Notes: generated from the letters alone by a model not told the origin. Counted from the first letter of the stretch, positions 18,551 to 27,867 are shown. The stretch: DNA of 64,000 nt from Anaeromicropila herbilytica (GCF_016591975.1 NZ_AP024169.1:1412001-1476000), one strand, 5' to 3'. A program made the numbers and translations.

Positions 18551-18865
18551 ATGAATTTTTTACCTTATTTATCTCAAAGTACTGCAGCAGGAGGAACTTT
18601 AATTCTTGTATTTTACATCGTAATATTTGGTGGTGGTATTTATTTCTTAATGGTAAGACCACAAAAGAAACAACAAAAAGCACATGATGCATTATTATTA
18701 ACACTTGAAAATGGTGATAGTGTACTTACTTCAAGTGGTTTCTATGGTGTTGTTATTGATGTTATGGAAGAAGTTGTTATTGTTGAATTCGGAAATAATA
18801 AGAATTGTAGAATTCCAATGAAGAAGTCTGCAATAATTGAAGTTGAAAAACCAAATCAAGAATAA
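18551..18865 (+). CDS. yajC: Preprotein translocase subunit YajC
   Basis: The 104-residue protein has one N-terminal TM (about residues 16-36) followed by the family signature YFLMVRPQKKQQKAHDALL. A small beta-rich cytoplasmic part contains LENGDSVLTSSGFYGVV. YajC associates with SecDF, which is encoded about 3.8 kb downstream, and helps Sec-dependent export. AGGAGG precedes the start. It is co-transcribed with tgt and followed by a terminator. Confidence 0.96.
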   Translation: MNFLPYLSQSTAAGGTLILVFYIVIFGGGIYFLMVRPQKKQQKAHDALLLTLENGDSVLTSSGFYGVVIDVMEEVVIVEFGNNKNCRIPMKKSAIIEVEKPNQE

Positions 18866-18876
18866 TAGATAATAAA

Positions 18877-18923
18877 AAAAGGTAGTTTGCAAATATCAAT
18901 TAATATTTGTTAACTGCCTTTTT
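18877..18923 (+). terminator. Terminator after yajC
   Basis: An 18 bp imperfect stem (AAGGTAGTTTGCAAATAT against ATATTTGTTAACTGCCTT) is followed by TTTTT. It may also end the converging PHP gene. Confidence 0.85.
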
Positions 18924-18999
18924 ATTTGATTATTCTAATTTAGTATTTTGTTTGCTTGATATATTTAGTCGAAAAGTTCCAATCATGGTAATAAGTTAA

Positions 19000-19863
19000 T
19001 TATTTGTTTGTAAGATATTCTTTTAGTTTCTCTAGTATAGAATATGGAATTCTTAGATTGCCTTTCCCAATGCCCATTTCAATAAGTGGTTTGTTAGCAC
19101 CGTGAAAGTCAGAACCACCTGTAATTAATAAGTCATATTTATTTGCAAGCTTTCGAACATAACTTTCATCAAAGTCAACATTTGCACTATAGATAGTTTC
19201 AATGCCTACTAGTCCAGCGTTTTTTAGTCTTGAAATAAGAGAATCTAATTCTTTTGGAGGTAATTTATATAACAGAGGATGAGCGAGCACAGGAATTCCT
19301 CCAGCAGCTTTTATTAGTTCAATTCCTTTTTCAGGGGTGATAAATTTACGTGGTACATAATAAGGACCATCTTCTCCAAGATATTTTTTAAAAGCCTCCT
19401 CTCTAGATTTTACATAACTATGCTCTAATAGATATTTTGCAAAATGGGCCCTAGTTATAATGGAATCGCCTTCGGACTCAACTAATTTTTCAAGAGTTAT
19501 ATCAATACCAGCATTTTGAAGGTTAGCAATCATTTTAATATTTCTATTTTCTCTATCATTTACGACAGCTTGTAATTCGCTTATTAAAGTTTCATTTTGG
19601 TAATCAAGAAATAGACCGAGCATATGAATATCTTTGGATTTATATGCTACTGATATTTCAACACCTGGTATTAACTCAAGATCTATTCCGTTGTTCTGAT
19701 ATTCCTTTACTGCGTTAAGAGCTTCGCTAATTCTCATAACGGTGTCATGATCCGTTAATGCAAATGCAGCTAGATTCATTTTAACAGCTTTTTCGACAAC
19801 TTCCTTTGGAGTAAGAGTTCCATCTGATACATTGGAGTGTACATGTAAGTCAATATATTTCAT
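19000..19863 (-). CDS. PHP domain phosphoesterase
   Basis: The 287-residue protein carries the PHP metal motifs: YIDLHVHSNVSDG, then ALTDHDTV, EISV with the metal Glu, LAHP and GGSDFHG. This matches the YciV/TrpH-like group, whose studied members are 3',5'-nucleotide bisphosphate phosphatases or 5'-3' exonucleases on RNA 5' ends. The exact substrate is not set by the sequence. The best ribosome binding site (GGAAGG) is about 31 nt from the ATG, with a 6 bp hairpin between them. It is the only minus-strand gene in the housekeeping block. Confidence 0.92.
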   Translation of the reverse strand: MKYIDLHVHSNVSDGTLTPKEVVEKAVKMNLAAFALTDHDTVMRISEALNAVKEYQNNGIDLELIPGVEISVAYKSKDIHMLGLFLDYQNETLISELQAVVNDRENRNIKMIANLQNAGIDITLEKLVESEGDSIITRAHFAKYLLEHSYVKSREEAFKKYLGEDGPYYVPRKFITPEKGIELIKAAGGIPVLAHPLLYKLPPKELDSLISRLKNAGLVGIETIYSANVDFDESYVRKLANKYDLLITGGSDFHGANKPLIEMGIGKGNLRIPYSILEKLKEYLTNK

Positions 19864-20061
19864 AATATAAGCACTGATAAAGTGCTATTCACTTCCTTCC
19901 TTTATGAGGTCAAGCAATAACGATGTTTCAGTTATTTTATTGTACCACAAGTTGCAACATGAATGAAATAGATAATTAAACACATAAACAAATACATTTC
20001 ACAAGTATATATTCCATTCGACACTCATATATTGTCAATATAATCCATGGGAGGTAGTAAG

Positions 20062-20436
20062 ATGGACAAAGCTATTCAAAAGAATACAAAAGTATTTGTA
20101 ATTATACGTTCTTTGCTAACATCTTATATTATTACAACAATCATATTATTATTATTGGCTCTATTTGTTTATAAAATGGATGTATCCAACAGCGTAGTAA
20201 AAATAGGAGTGATAATATCATATATCCTATCTAATTTGGTTGGAGGCTTCATAATTGGCAAAAATGTAGAGCAGAAGAAGTATCTGTGGGGAATCTTAAT
20301 GGGGGTACTTTATTTTCTAATTATACTAATTGTATCAATCATGGTAAGTAAAGCTGTATTTGCTCATGTTGGTAGTGCAGTAACGGTATTTTTTATGTGT
20401 ACATTAGGAGGAATGCTTGGAGGAATGATTAGTTAA
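20062..20436 (+). CDS. TIGR04086-type small membrane protein
   Basis: The 124-residue protein has four TM segments and Gly-rich turns (NLVGGFIIGKNVEQKKYLWG and CTLGGMLGGM). This fits the TIGR04086 family, which in Clostridia is commonly encoded next to the SCIFF genes, as here. Function unknown. ATG 20062 follows GGGAGG; the ATG at 20047 overlaps that site and is rejected. A repeat element begins 7 bp after the stop. Confidence 0.85.
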   Translation: MDKAIQKNTKVFVIIRSLLTSYIITTIILLLLALFVYKMDVSNSVVKIGVIISYILSNLVGGFIIGKNVEQKKYLWGILMGVLYFLIILIVSIMVSKAVFAHVGSAVTVFFMCTLGGMLGGMIS

Positions 20437-20442
20437 TCAATG

Positions 20443-20580
20443 GTTAGAGTGTTAAAAGTCCTATTTTCACTATGAGTCTTGACAAAATATAAACGATACC
20501 TTCGGCCGGACTACGCCAAAATTAATAATTATACATCAATATACACAATTTAGATTGAGAATGACTTTTGACACTCTAAC
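20443..20580. repeat. MITE-like inverted-repeat element
   Basis: The 138 bp element has 18 bp terminal inverted repeats (GTTAGAGTGTTAAAAGTC and GACTTTTGACACTCTAAC, one mismatch). Its core (20459-20549) is almost identical to the reverse complement of 58798-58887, with about three differences by eye. It contains no ORF. It separates the TIGR04086 gene from the scfA promoter. Confidence 0.8.
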
Positions 20581-20609
20581 TGAATATGGTATATTTCTCA
20601 AAAAAATAC

Positions 20610-20638
20610 TTTAAAAACCATAAAAAATGTGTTATAAT
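20610..20638 (+). promoter_or_regulatory. Promoter for scfA
   Basis: TTTAAA (20610-20615), a 17 bp spacer and an extended -10 (TGTTATAAT, box 20633-20638) lie 33 bp ahead of the scfA start. Confidence 0.6.
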
Positions 20639-20670
20639 AGCACAAGTTGAATAGTGAAGGAGGTAATAAA

Positions 20671-20814
20671 ATGAAACATATTAAAACATTAAATACTAGA
20701 AATTTAAAAGATACATTAAAAAAAGGTGGATGTGGAGAATGTCAAACTTCCTGCCAATCAGCTTGTAAAACTTCTTGCACAGTTGGAAACCAAAGTTGTG
20801 AAAACAATAACTAA
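20671..20814 (+). CDS. scfA: SCIFF ribosomal peptide precursor (six cysteines in forty-five)
   Basis: The 47-residue peptide starts at an ATG after GAAGGAGG. The leader is MKHIKTLNTRNLKDTL, and the core has six Cys at 21, 24, 28, 32, 36 and 43. The KGGCGECQTSCQSACKTSC pattern is diagnostic of SCIFF, the peptide found across Clostridia next to a radical-SAM maturase. Its Cys are donors for thioether crosslinks made by ScfB, encoded next. The biological role is still unclear, although the gene is almost universal in the class. It is separated from scfB by a hairpin terminator that may keep peptide mRNA in excess. Confidence 0.96.
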   Translation: MKHIKTLNTRNLKDTLKKGGCGECQTSCQSACKTSCTVGNQSCENNN

Positions 20815-20821
20815 TTCGTGG

Positions 20822-20850
20822 GCAGCGACGAAAGTCGCTGCTTATTCATT
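20822..20850 (+). terminator. Hairpin after scfA, terminator or attenuator
   Basis: GCAGCGAC GAAA GTCGCTGC is a perfect 8 bp stem with a GNRA-type tetraloop, followed by T-rich sequence. It may let some transcripts read on to scfB. Confidence 0.75.
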
Positions 20851-20952
20851 ATTTATTTTTAAATATGAATAAATTAGTTTATGTAAGTTTCCACATGGAA
20901 AAGAAAGTAATGTAGAATAATTGTAACTAAGATAAGAAAATATATAATTTTG

Positions 20953-20985
20953 AAAGAGGCTGTCTTGTAACTAGACATCCTCTTT
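20953..20985 (+). terminator. Second hairpin between scfA and scfB
   Basis: AAAGAGGCTGTCT pairs with AGACATCCTCTTT with one mismatch; the loop is about 7 bases. The tail is only weakly T-rich, so the terminator role is less sure than for the first hairpin. Confidence 0.55.
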
Positions 20986-21042
20986 GAGTTGTGTAAAAAA
21001 CATTTCTAGAATAAGTTTTAACTTATGGAAGGAGTAACCTAA

Positions 21043-22416
21043 GTGATACATCAATATAAAAGCAACGGGTACAATATCGTACTTGACGTTAATAGTGGTA
21101 TGATTCATGTGGTAGATGATGTTGTGTATGACATCATTGGCTTATATGAGAATAATAGTAAAGAGGATATCGTAACTACGATTCTTAAAAAGTATAGTTC
21201 AACGACAGAGGCAGAGATCTTAGAGGCAATAGGAGAAATTGAAGGTTTAAAAAATGATGGTGCATTATTTACAGAAGACATTTATGAGAATCATGCAGGT
21301 GATTTTAAAAATCGTTCTACCGTAGTAAAAGCTTTATGTTTACATATTGCACATGATTGTAATTTCGCATGTAAATATTGTTTCGCAGAAGAAGGCGAAT
21401 ATAAGGGTGATCGTTCTCTTATGAGTTACGAAGTGGGTAAAAAAGCTTTAGATTTCTTAATTAAGAGTTCTGGCAATAGACATAATCTTGAAGTGGATTT
21501 CTTTGGTGGAGAGCCATTAATGAATTTTCAAGTTGTAAAAGATCTTGTGAAGTATGGTAGAGAGCAAGAACAGATTCATAATAAAAAGTTTCGTTTTACA
21601 TTGACTACCAATGGACTATTATTAAATGATGATATTATTGAATTTGCCAATAAAGAAATGTCCAATATCGTATTAAGTATTGACGGACGAAAAGAAATAA
21701 ATGATCAGATGAGACCTCTTTCTAATAAAAAAGGTACAGGAAGTTATGATTATATCGTACCAAAATTCGTTAAGGTAGCGGAAAGCCGAAATCAAACGAA
21801 TTACTATGTTAGAGGAACATTTACACATCATAATCTAGATTTTTCAGAAGATGTTCTTCATTTGGCAGATTTAGGATTTAAACAAATCTCAGTTGAGCCA
21901 GTTGTATCTCTTCCAGAAGAAGAATATTCTATCACTGAAGAAGATATCCCAGTAATCTGTGCTGAATACGATAAGTTAGCTAAGAAAATGATTGAAAGAA
22001 AGAAAGAAGGTAAAGATTTCAACTTCTTCCATTTCATGATTGACTTAAGCGGTGGTCCATGTGTATACAAGAGAATGTCTGGCTGTGGTTCGGGTACAGA
22101 ATATTTGGCAGTAACACCTTGGGGAGACTTATATCCATGTCACCAATTTGTAGGAAGTACAGAATACCTATTAGGAAATGTAGACGATGGTATTGTGAAT
22201 TCAAACGTACAAGAACAATTCAAGTGTTGTAATCTATATACAAAAGATAAATGTAAATCATGTTTTGCAAAATTCTATTGTAGTGGAGGATGTGCTGCTA
22301 ATTCTTATAAGTTCCATGGAGATATTAATGATACTTATGATATTGGTTGTGAACTTCAAAGAAAAAGAGTAGAGTGTGCTATCATGATTAAAGCTGCCCA
22401 AGCAGAGATGGAATAA
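21043..22416 (+). CDS. scfB: SCIFF thioether-crosslink maturase, radical SAM/SPASM
   Basis: The 457-residue protein uses a GTG start after GGAAGGAG. A peptide-recognition (RRE-like) N-terminus of about 95 residues precedes the radical-SAM motif CNFACKYC (C106, C110, C113) that binds the catalytic 4Fe-4S cluster. The C-terminal SPASM/twitch region holds further Cys for auxiliary clusters (CGSGTEYLAVTPWGDLYPCH, then CCNLYTKDKCKSCFAKFYC and CELQRKRVEC). It forms sulfur-to-alpha-carbon links in ScfA using SAM. The adjacent scfA gene supports the assignment strongly. Confidence 0.96.
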   Translation: MIHQYKSNGYNIVLDVNSGMIHVVDDVVYDIIGLYENNSKEDIVTTILKKYSSTTEAEILEAIGEIEGLKNDGALFTEDIYENHAGDFKNRSTVVKALCLHIAHDCNFACKYCFAEEGEYKGDRSLMSYEVGKKALDFLIKSSGNRHNLEVDFFGGEPLMNFQVVKDLVKYGREQEQIHNKKFRFTLTTNGLLLNDDIIEFANKEMSNIVLSIDGRKEINDQMRPLSNKKGTGSYDYIVPKFVKVAESRNQTNYYVRGTFTHHNLDFSEDVLHLADLGFKQISVEPVVSLPEEEYSITEEDIPVICAEYDKLAKKMIERKKEGKDFNFFHFMIDLSGGPCVYKRMSGCGSGTEYLAVTPWGDLYPCHQFVGSTEYLLGNVDDGIVNSNVQEQFKCCNLYTKDKCKSCFAKFYCSGGCAANSYKFHGDINDTYDIGCELQRKRVECAIMIKAAQAEME

Positions 22417-22515
22417 AAACTAGATTTAAGCAATTCTTATATTTTTTATCATATAAATTTTGTGAAGTGTGCATAATGTACAAAAATGACAGGATTATTA
22501 TTACAAAAAATAGGA

Positions 22516-22543
22516 TTGCTTTTTTCTAAAATAAAAGTATAAT
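22516..22543 (+). promoter_or_regulatory. Possible promoter for secDF
   Basis: TTGCTT (22516-22521), a 16 bp spacer and TATAAT (22538-22543) lie 92 bp ahead of the secDF start. Confidence 0.5.
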
Positions 22544-22634
22544 ATTTTTAGTCTGTATTAGTAGAGTGTGAGATAATGAGCATTCTAATGATAAAAAGAA
22601 ACCTAGTTATTAGGGAGAAAAGGAGAAGTGTTAT

Positions 22635-24782
22635 ATGAATGATAAAAGCAAGGGGTTACTACGAATCCTAGCTGTTTTTGCGGCGATTGTAATATTTGGA
22701 GTAGTAGCAGCCGTAGGTGTTGGTTCACAACATAAAGGTTCAGCAAAGAATATTAAGCTAGGCCTTGATCTTGCAGGAGGAGTTAGTATTACGTATCAGG
22801 CAGTAGATAAGCATCCTACGAAGCAAGAGATGAGTGATACTATCTATAAATTACAAAAGCGTGTAGAAAATTACAGTACTGAGTCTGCAGTTTACCAACA
22901 AGGAAATAATCAAATCAACGTTGATATTCCTGGTGTAAAAGATGCAAATAAGATTCTTAAAGAATTAGGTAATGCAGGTTCACTTACATTTTTAGATGAG
23001 AATAAAAAAGAAGTTCTTAATGGTGATGATATTCAAACAGCTAAAGCTGGAACAATTAAGAATAATATGAATAACATTGAATATGTAGTTGACTTACAAT
23101 TGAATGCAAAAGGTGCTAAGAAATTTGCGGTAGCTACTAAAGCAAATATCGGTAAAGTAATCTATATTGTATATGATGGACAAGTTGTAAGTTATCCAAA
23201 AGTTCAGGTTGCAATTACAGATGGAAAAGCACAAATTTCAGGACAATCTAACTATGATGAAGCCGAAAAATTAGCTTCTACTATTCGTATTGGTGCACTA
23301 CCACTACAATTAAAGGAAGTACAATCAAAGGTAGTGGGTGCAAAATTAGGTATTGAAGCACTTCATACTAGTTTAATTGCTGGTGTGATTGGATTCGTAT
23401 TAGTATTACTCTTTATGTTAGTATTTTATCGTGTTGCTGGTCTTGCAGCTGATATCGCATTAACATTGTATGTAGCATTGACTTTATTAATACTGAATGC
23501 ATTCGACGTTACACTAACGTTACCTGGTATCGCAGGTATTATCCTATCCATTGGTATGGCGGTTGATGCAAATGTAATTATCTTTACAAGAATTAAAGAG
23601 GAATTAGCCGCTGGTAAGACGATTCGTTCCTCTATACAGTTAGGTTTCCATAAAGCGTTATCAGCAATCATTGATGGTAACTTAACAACAATCATCGCAG
23701 CAGCAATTCTATATTTTAATGCTTCTGGTACAATTAAAGGATTTGCTCAAACTCTTGCAATCGGTGTTATTTTATCTATGTTTACAGCATTAACAATAAC
23801 AAGATTGTTAGTAAATGCATTATATTCACTAGGATTTGATGATATTAAACACTTCGGTATTCAAAAACGTATACCAAAGATTAATTATATTAAACATACA
23901 AAAATCTATTTTGCTATCTCAATTATTACTATCGTTGTAGGTATTGGTGCTCTATTTGTTAATAAGAATCAAATCGGTGATTACCTAAATTATGGACTAG
24001 ATTTTAAAGGTGGTACATCAACTGAGATAACATTTGGTAAAGATATTTCTAAATCCTTAAGGCTTGAAGTTGAAGATTTAGTAAAAGATATTACGAAAGA
24101 TGGAAATGTAGAAACATCAACAGTAAAAGATACAAATACACTTATTGTAAATACAAAAGTAATGAATTTATCTCAAAGAACAAAACTTGAAAATGAAATT
24201 ACTAAGAAATATGGTGTAAAGGAAGACAAGATTACATCAACAAGTATTAGCGGTGTAGTAAGTGATTCGATGAGACAGAATGCTATTGTTTCTGTAATTA
24301 TAGCAATTGTGTGTATGTTACTTTATATCTGGGTAAGATTTAAAGATGTACGTTTTGGCGCGAGTGCTGTACTTGCACTAGCACATGATATATTAGTTGT
24401 ATTCATGGTATATTCCGTATTTAGAATTCCAATTAGTAACTCATTTATTGCATGTATGTTGACTATATTAGGTTTCTCAATTAATGCAACAATTATCATC
24501 TTTGACCGTATTCGTGAGAATAGAAAAGAAATGTCTAAGAAAACGACTATGGAAGAATTGGTTAATGGTAGTATTAACCAAACTTTAACAAGAGCGATTA
24601 ATACAAACTTAACAGTATTTATTTCAATTTTTGTGTTATGTATTATGGGTGTAGATTCTGTGAAAGAATTTACAATACCATTAGTAGTAGGTATTGTATT
24701 CGGAGCTTATTCTTCTATCTGTATTACAGGACCATTGTGGTTTTACTTTAATAAGATTGGGAATAAGACTAAGAAAGCTTAA
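22635..24782 (+). CDS. secDF: Protein translocase subunit SecDF (fused SecD and SecF)
   Basis: The 715-residue membrane protein joins SecD (about residues 1-395) and SecF (about 410-715), as in Bacillus. Each half has a TM, an extracytoplasmic domain and five further TMs. SecD shows GLDLAGGVSI and the proton-path helix GIAGIILSIGMAVDANVIIF; SecF shows YGLDFKGGTS and the FSINATIIIFDRIRENR helix. It uses the proton-motive force to help release exported proteins after SecA-driven translocation. It stands with yajC in the same conserved block and ends with a terminator. Confidence 0.97.
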   Translation: MNDKSKGLLRILAVFAAIVIFGVVAAVGVGSQHKGSAKNIKLGLDLAGGVSITYQAVDKHPTKQEMSDTIYKLQKRVENYSTESAVYQQGNNQINVDIPGVKDANKILKELGNAGSLTFLDENKKEVLNGDDIQTAKAGTIKNNMNNIEYVVDLQLNAKGAKKFAVATKANIGKVIYIVYDGQVVSYPKVQVAITDGKAQISGQSNYDEAEKLASTIRIGALPLQLKEVQSKVVGAKLGIEALHTSLIAGVIGFVLVLLFMLVFYRVAGLAADIALTLYVALTLLILNAFDVTLTLPGIAGIILSIGMAVDANVIIFTRIKEELAAGKTIRSSIQLGFHKALSAIIDGNLTTIIAAAILYFNASGTIKGFAQTLAIGVILSMFTALTITRLLVNALYSLGFDDIKHFGIQKRIPKINYIKHTKIYFAISIITIVVGIGALFVNKNQIGDYLNYGLDFKGGTSTEITFGKDISKSLRLEVEDLVKDITKDGNVETSTVKDTNTLIVNTKVMNLSQRTKLENEITKKYGVKEDKITSTSISGVVSDSMRQNAIVSVIIAIVCMLLYIWVRFKDVRFGASAVLALAHDILVVFMVYSVFRIPISNSFIACMLTILGFSINATIIIFDRIRENRKEMSKKTTMEELVNGSINQTLTRAINTNLTVFISIFVLCIMGVDSVKEFTIPLVVGIVFGAYSSICITGPLWFYFNKIGNKTKKA

Positions 24783-24820
24783 ATAATAAAATAATGAATT
24801 TTAATTAGAATAAGTAAGAG

Positions 24821-24856
24821 AAAAAAGGTATCTAGTGATTGCTAGATATCTTTTTT
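24821..24856 (+). terminator. Terminator after secDF
   Basis: AAAAAAGGTATCTAG pairs with GCTAGATATCTTTTTT around a short TGATT loop. Confidence 0.85.
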
Positions 24857-25040
24857 CATGAATCAATTCTTAGGATGTTACTAAAACATACCTGAGTTAT
24901 ATTATTTATCCTTATGTAACAATTATATTAAGATTGATTTTGAAACAAAAGAAAGATAAAATAAAAATAACTCTGGTTAGTAGGCGAATATTCTTTGCTA
25001 ATTCAAAAGAATAATTACAATACGAAGAAAGTGAAATGAA

Positions 25041-26810
25041 ATGGAAAAATGGTTTATCAAAAATAAGAAAGCAGATTTTTCACTAATAGCTAAGCAATAT
25101 CATATTAGCGAAATCTTAGCTAGATTAATTGTAAATAGAAATATAAGTAGCAAGGAAGAATTAAATCAATATCTTCATGGTACTCTACAAGATATGAATA
25201 ATCCATATGAGTTAAAGGATGTTAGAAAAGCAAGTAATCTATTAATAGATAAGATAAGAGAAGGAAAGAGAATTCGAGTAGTTGGTGATTATGACGTAGA
25301 TGGTGTTGTAGCAACTTATGTTCTATATACAGCGCTAAAACGATGTGGTGCCAATGTTGACTATGAGATACCAGATCGAATGAAGGACGGATATGGAATC
25401 AATATATCAATCATAGATGCTGCTTATGCAGAAAAGATTGATACTATTATTACTTGTGACAATGGTATCGCAGCAATTAATCAGGTAAAACATGCAAAAG
25501 AATTGGGCATGACTGTAATTATTACAGATCATCATGATATCCCCTTCGTTGAAGAGGGAGTGGATAGGAAATATATTGTACCAGAAGCGGATGCTGTTAT
25601 TAATCCAAAACAATTGGATTGCACTTATCCATTCGAAGGTATTTGCGGGGCAACGGTGGCATTTAAATTAATCCAAGTACTATATGAAGAATGCGGGATT
25701 GAAAAATGGGAATCCGACAGATTAATTGAATTTGTCTCCATTGCAACGGTATGTGATGTTATGGACCTAGTGAATGAAAATAGAATCATTGTAAAGCATG
25801 GGCTAAAGATGCTATCATCTACTTCTCATTTAGGACTAAAAGCTTTAATCGAAGAATCAAAATTGAATGCCAATTGCATTACAGTATATCATCTTGGATT
25901 TATAATTGGACCATGTATCAATGCTTCGGGACGCCTAGAATCTGCAAAAGTAGGTTTACGTTTATTGCTATCAGAAGATGAGAATGAAGCAAGATTATTA
26001 GCAAAAAAATTAAAGAATTTAAACGATGAAAGAAAAGACTTAACAAGTGAAGGATTAGTAAAAGCAGTTGAGATAATTGAGAATTCAGAAATAAAATCAG
26101 ATAAAGTTATTGTTGTATACATTGAAGATTGCCATGAAAGTCTAGCAGGTATTATAGCAGGAAGAATTAAAGAAAAATATAATAAACCTACGATTGTTTT
26201 AACAAAAGCGGAAGAAGGTGTAAAAGGATCCGCCAGATCAATTGAGGAATACAATATGTTTGAAGAATTAAATAAATGTAAGCATTTATTATCTAAATTT
26301 GGAGGACATCCAATGGCTGCTGGACTGTCATTAGAAGAAGAAAATATTGAGTTATTGAGGAAAGAACTCAATGGATATACTACCTTAACAGATTATGATC
26401 TACAAAGAAAAGTATCTTTTGATATGGTCTTACCGTTTCAACACATTAGCTATAATCTAATCGATGAGATCGGAAAATTAGAACCGTATGGGAAAGGAAA
26501 TACCAAGCCTCTCTTTGCAATAAAAGATGTTAATGTATTAAAAGCATTTGTATTAGGTGCTAATCGAAACGTTATAAAGCTTACTGTAAGAGATGAAAGT
26601 TCTGACTATCAATCAAGTTATTCTGCAATGATTTTTGGAGATGTAGAAGGGTTTGAGCGAAAAGTTATTGATAAATATGGTGAAGAGCAATTGAAAGCCT
26701 TGTATCAAGGGATACAGAACATGGTAAGAATGGATCTTGTATTTTATCCTGATATCAATGAATATCAAGGTAACAAGAACATTCAAGTAATTGTACAGAA
26801 TTATCGTTGA
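25041..26810 (+). CDS. recJ: Single-stranded-DNA-specific exonuclease RecJ
   Basis: The 589-residue protein has DHH-family motifs in order: VVGDYDVDGVVATY, TCDNGIAA, ITDHHDIP and INASGRLESA. The DHHA1 nucleic-acid-binding part carries GGHPMAAGLSL, followed by the C-terminal OB-like domain. RecJ degrades single-stranded DNA 5' to 3' in recombination and mismatch repair, using Mn2+ or Mg2+ held by the Asp and His residues. Length is normal for Firmicute RecJ. The start is preceded by a weak site (GAAAGTGAAATGAA). apt follows 214 bp later with its own promoter. Confidence 0.95.
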   Translation: MEKWFIKNKKADFSLIAKQYHISEILARLIVNRNISSKEELNQYLHGTLQDMNNPYELKDVRKASNLLIDKIREGKRIRVVGDYDVDGVVATYVLYTALKRCGANVDYEIPDRMKDGYGINISIIDAAYAEKIDTIITCDNGIAAINQVKHAKELGMTVIITDHHDIPFVEEGVDRKYIVPEADAVINPKQLDCTYPFEGICGATVAFKLIQVLYEECGIEKWESDRLIEFVSIATVCDVMDLVNENRIIVKHGLKMLSSTSHLGLKALIEESKLNANCITVYHLGFIIGPCINASGRLESAKVGLRLLLSEDENEARLLAKKLKNLNDERKDLTSEGLVKAVEIIENSEIKSDKVIVVYIEDCHESLAGIIAGRIKEKYNKPTIVLTKAEEGVKGSARSIEEYNMFEELNKCKHLLSKFGGHPMAAGLSLEEENIELLRKELNGYTTLTDYDLQRKVSFDMVLPFQHISYNLIDEIGKLEPYGKGNTKPLFAIKDVNVLKAFVLGANRNVIKLTVRDESSDYQSSYSAMIFGDVEGFERKVIDKYGEEQLKALYQGIQNMVRMDLVFYPDINEYQGNKNIQVIVQNYR

Positions 26811-26850
26811 GTTAAAATAAAATAACTGTTAGTTTGTTAATAAAATTATT

Positions 26851-26879
26851 TTGCTATTTAGATCAAATCATGATATAAT
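26851..26879 (+). promoter_or_regulatory. Promoter for apt
   Basis: TTGCTA (26851-26856), a 17 bp spacer and TATAAT (26874-26879) give a leader of about 140 nt before apt. Confidence 0.55.
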
Positions 26880-27024
26880 ATAGAATTGTGATAAGTTTTA
26901 CATACAAATTTAAACTATCAGTTAATTGGTAATGTAAAAGAACGAAAAAGTTAAGTTGTGTAGATAACATCACTAATTACAAGGTAGTTAGTGGAAGAAA
27001 ACACATTATAAAGGAGCATATAAA

Positions 27025-27549
27025 ATGAAAAACTTAGAAGAATATGTAAGAAGTATACCTAATTTTCCTGAGGAAGGAATTATCTTTCGTGATATAACAT
27101 CAGTACTTCAAGATAAAGACAGTTTAAAATTAGCAATTGATCAAATGCAAGATACAATTAAAGATATTGATTTTGATATCGTTGTTGGACCAGAATCAAG
27201 AGGATTTATCTTTGGTGTACCAATCGCTTATAATTTAAATAAAGGTTTTGTTCCGGTACGTAAAAAAGGAAAATTACCTTGCGAAACAGTTGAAATGGAA
27301 TATGATCTTGAATACGGTTCAGCAGTAGTTGAAATGCATAAAGATTCTATTAAGCCAGGACAAAAAGTCGTTATCATTGATGACTTAATTGCAACTGGTG
27401 GTACAATTGAAGCTATTGTTAAGTTAATCAAACAATTAGGTGGAGAAGTTGTTAAGATCGTATTTTTAATGGAATTAGAAGGCTTAAATGGTAGAGATAA
27501 GCTTAAAGATTATGATATCGAAGCAGTAATCAAATACGAAGGTAAATAA
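27025..27549 (+). CDS. apt: Adenine phosphoribosyltransferase
   Basis: The 174-residue enzyme makes AMP from adenine and PRPP (purine salvage). It shows PNFPEEGIIFRDI near the start, the GPESRGFIFG loop, RKKGKLPCETV for adenine-side contacts, and the PRPP-binding signature VVIIDDLIATGGT. Length and motif order are those of bacterial Apt. AAGGAG lies 9 nt before the start. The apt-rel order is common in Firmicutes, but here a terminator and a new promoter separate the two genes. Confidence 0.97.
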   Translation: MKNLEEYVRSIPNFPEEGIIFRDITSVLQDKDSLKLAIDQMQDTIKDIDFDIVVGPESRGFIFGVPIAYNLNKGFVPVRKKGKLPCETVEMEYDLEYGSAVVEMHKDSIKPGQKVVIIDDLIATGGTIEAIVKLIKQLGGEVVKIVFLMELEGLNGRDKLKDYDIEAVIKYEGK

Positions 27550-27572
27550 TAGTAGGATAATATAAATCTGTA

Positions 27573-27599
27573 AAAAAGTGAGCGTGAAGCTCACTTTTT
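27573..27599 (+). terminator. Terminator after apt
   Basis: A perfect 11 bp stem, AAAAAGTGAGC / GCTCACTTTTT, with loop GTGAA. Confidence 0.88.
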
Positions 27600-27838
27600 C
27601 TAATTTTATCCATCATGAACGAGGAAAATTTATTGAAATTTTTCTTCTACTCGATTACAGATTGATAGATAAACAAGAAAAATTAATTATCAACAGAGAT
27701 AATACTTCAATGTAGTATAAATACTATGTGATTTTAAAATAAATAGATTAATTATACAGGTATTATGCATATAAATAAAATAATAGTGGTAAAATATGAC
27801 AAACAATATGTCTAAAATTAAGCTTTCGAATAAATACG

Positions 27839-27867
27839 TTGATTTTTTTATCAAAATTCTTTATAAT
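27839..27867 (+). promoter_or_regulatory. Promoter for rel
   Basis: TTGATT (27839-27844), a 17 bp spacer and TATAAT (27862-27867) lie just ahead of the rel start. The rest of the 351 bp gap holds the apt terminator and AT-rich sequence with nothing else recognised. Confidence 0.55.

Noticed and set aside
25889..26371. 160-codon open frame on the minus strand
   Set aside because: It lies wholly inside recJ, whose motifs are intact on the plus strand, and its product has the low-complexity Ser/Phe/Ile look of an antisense shadow.
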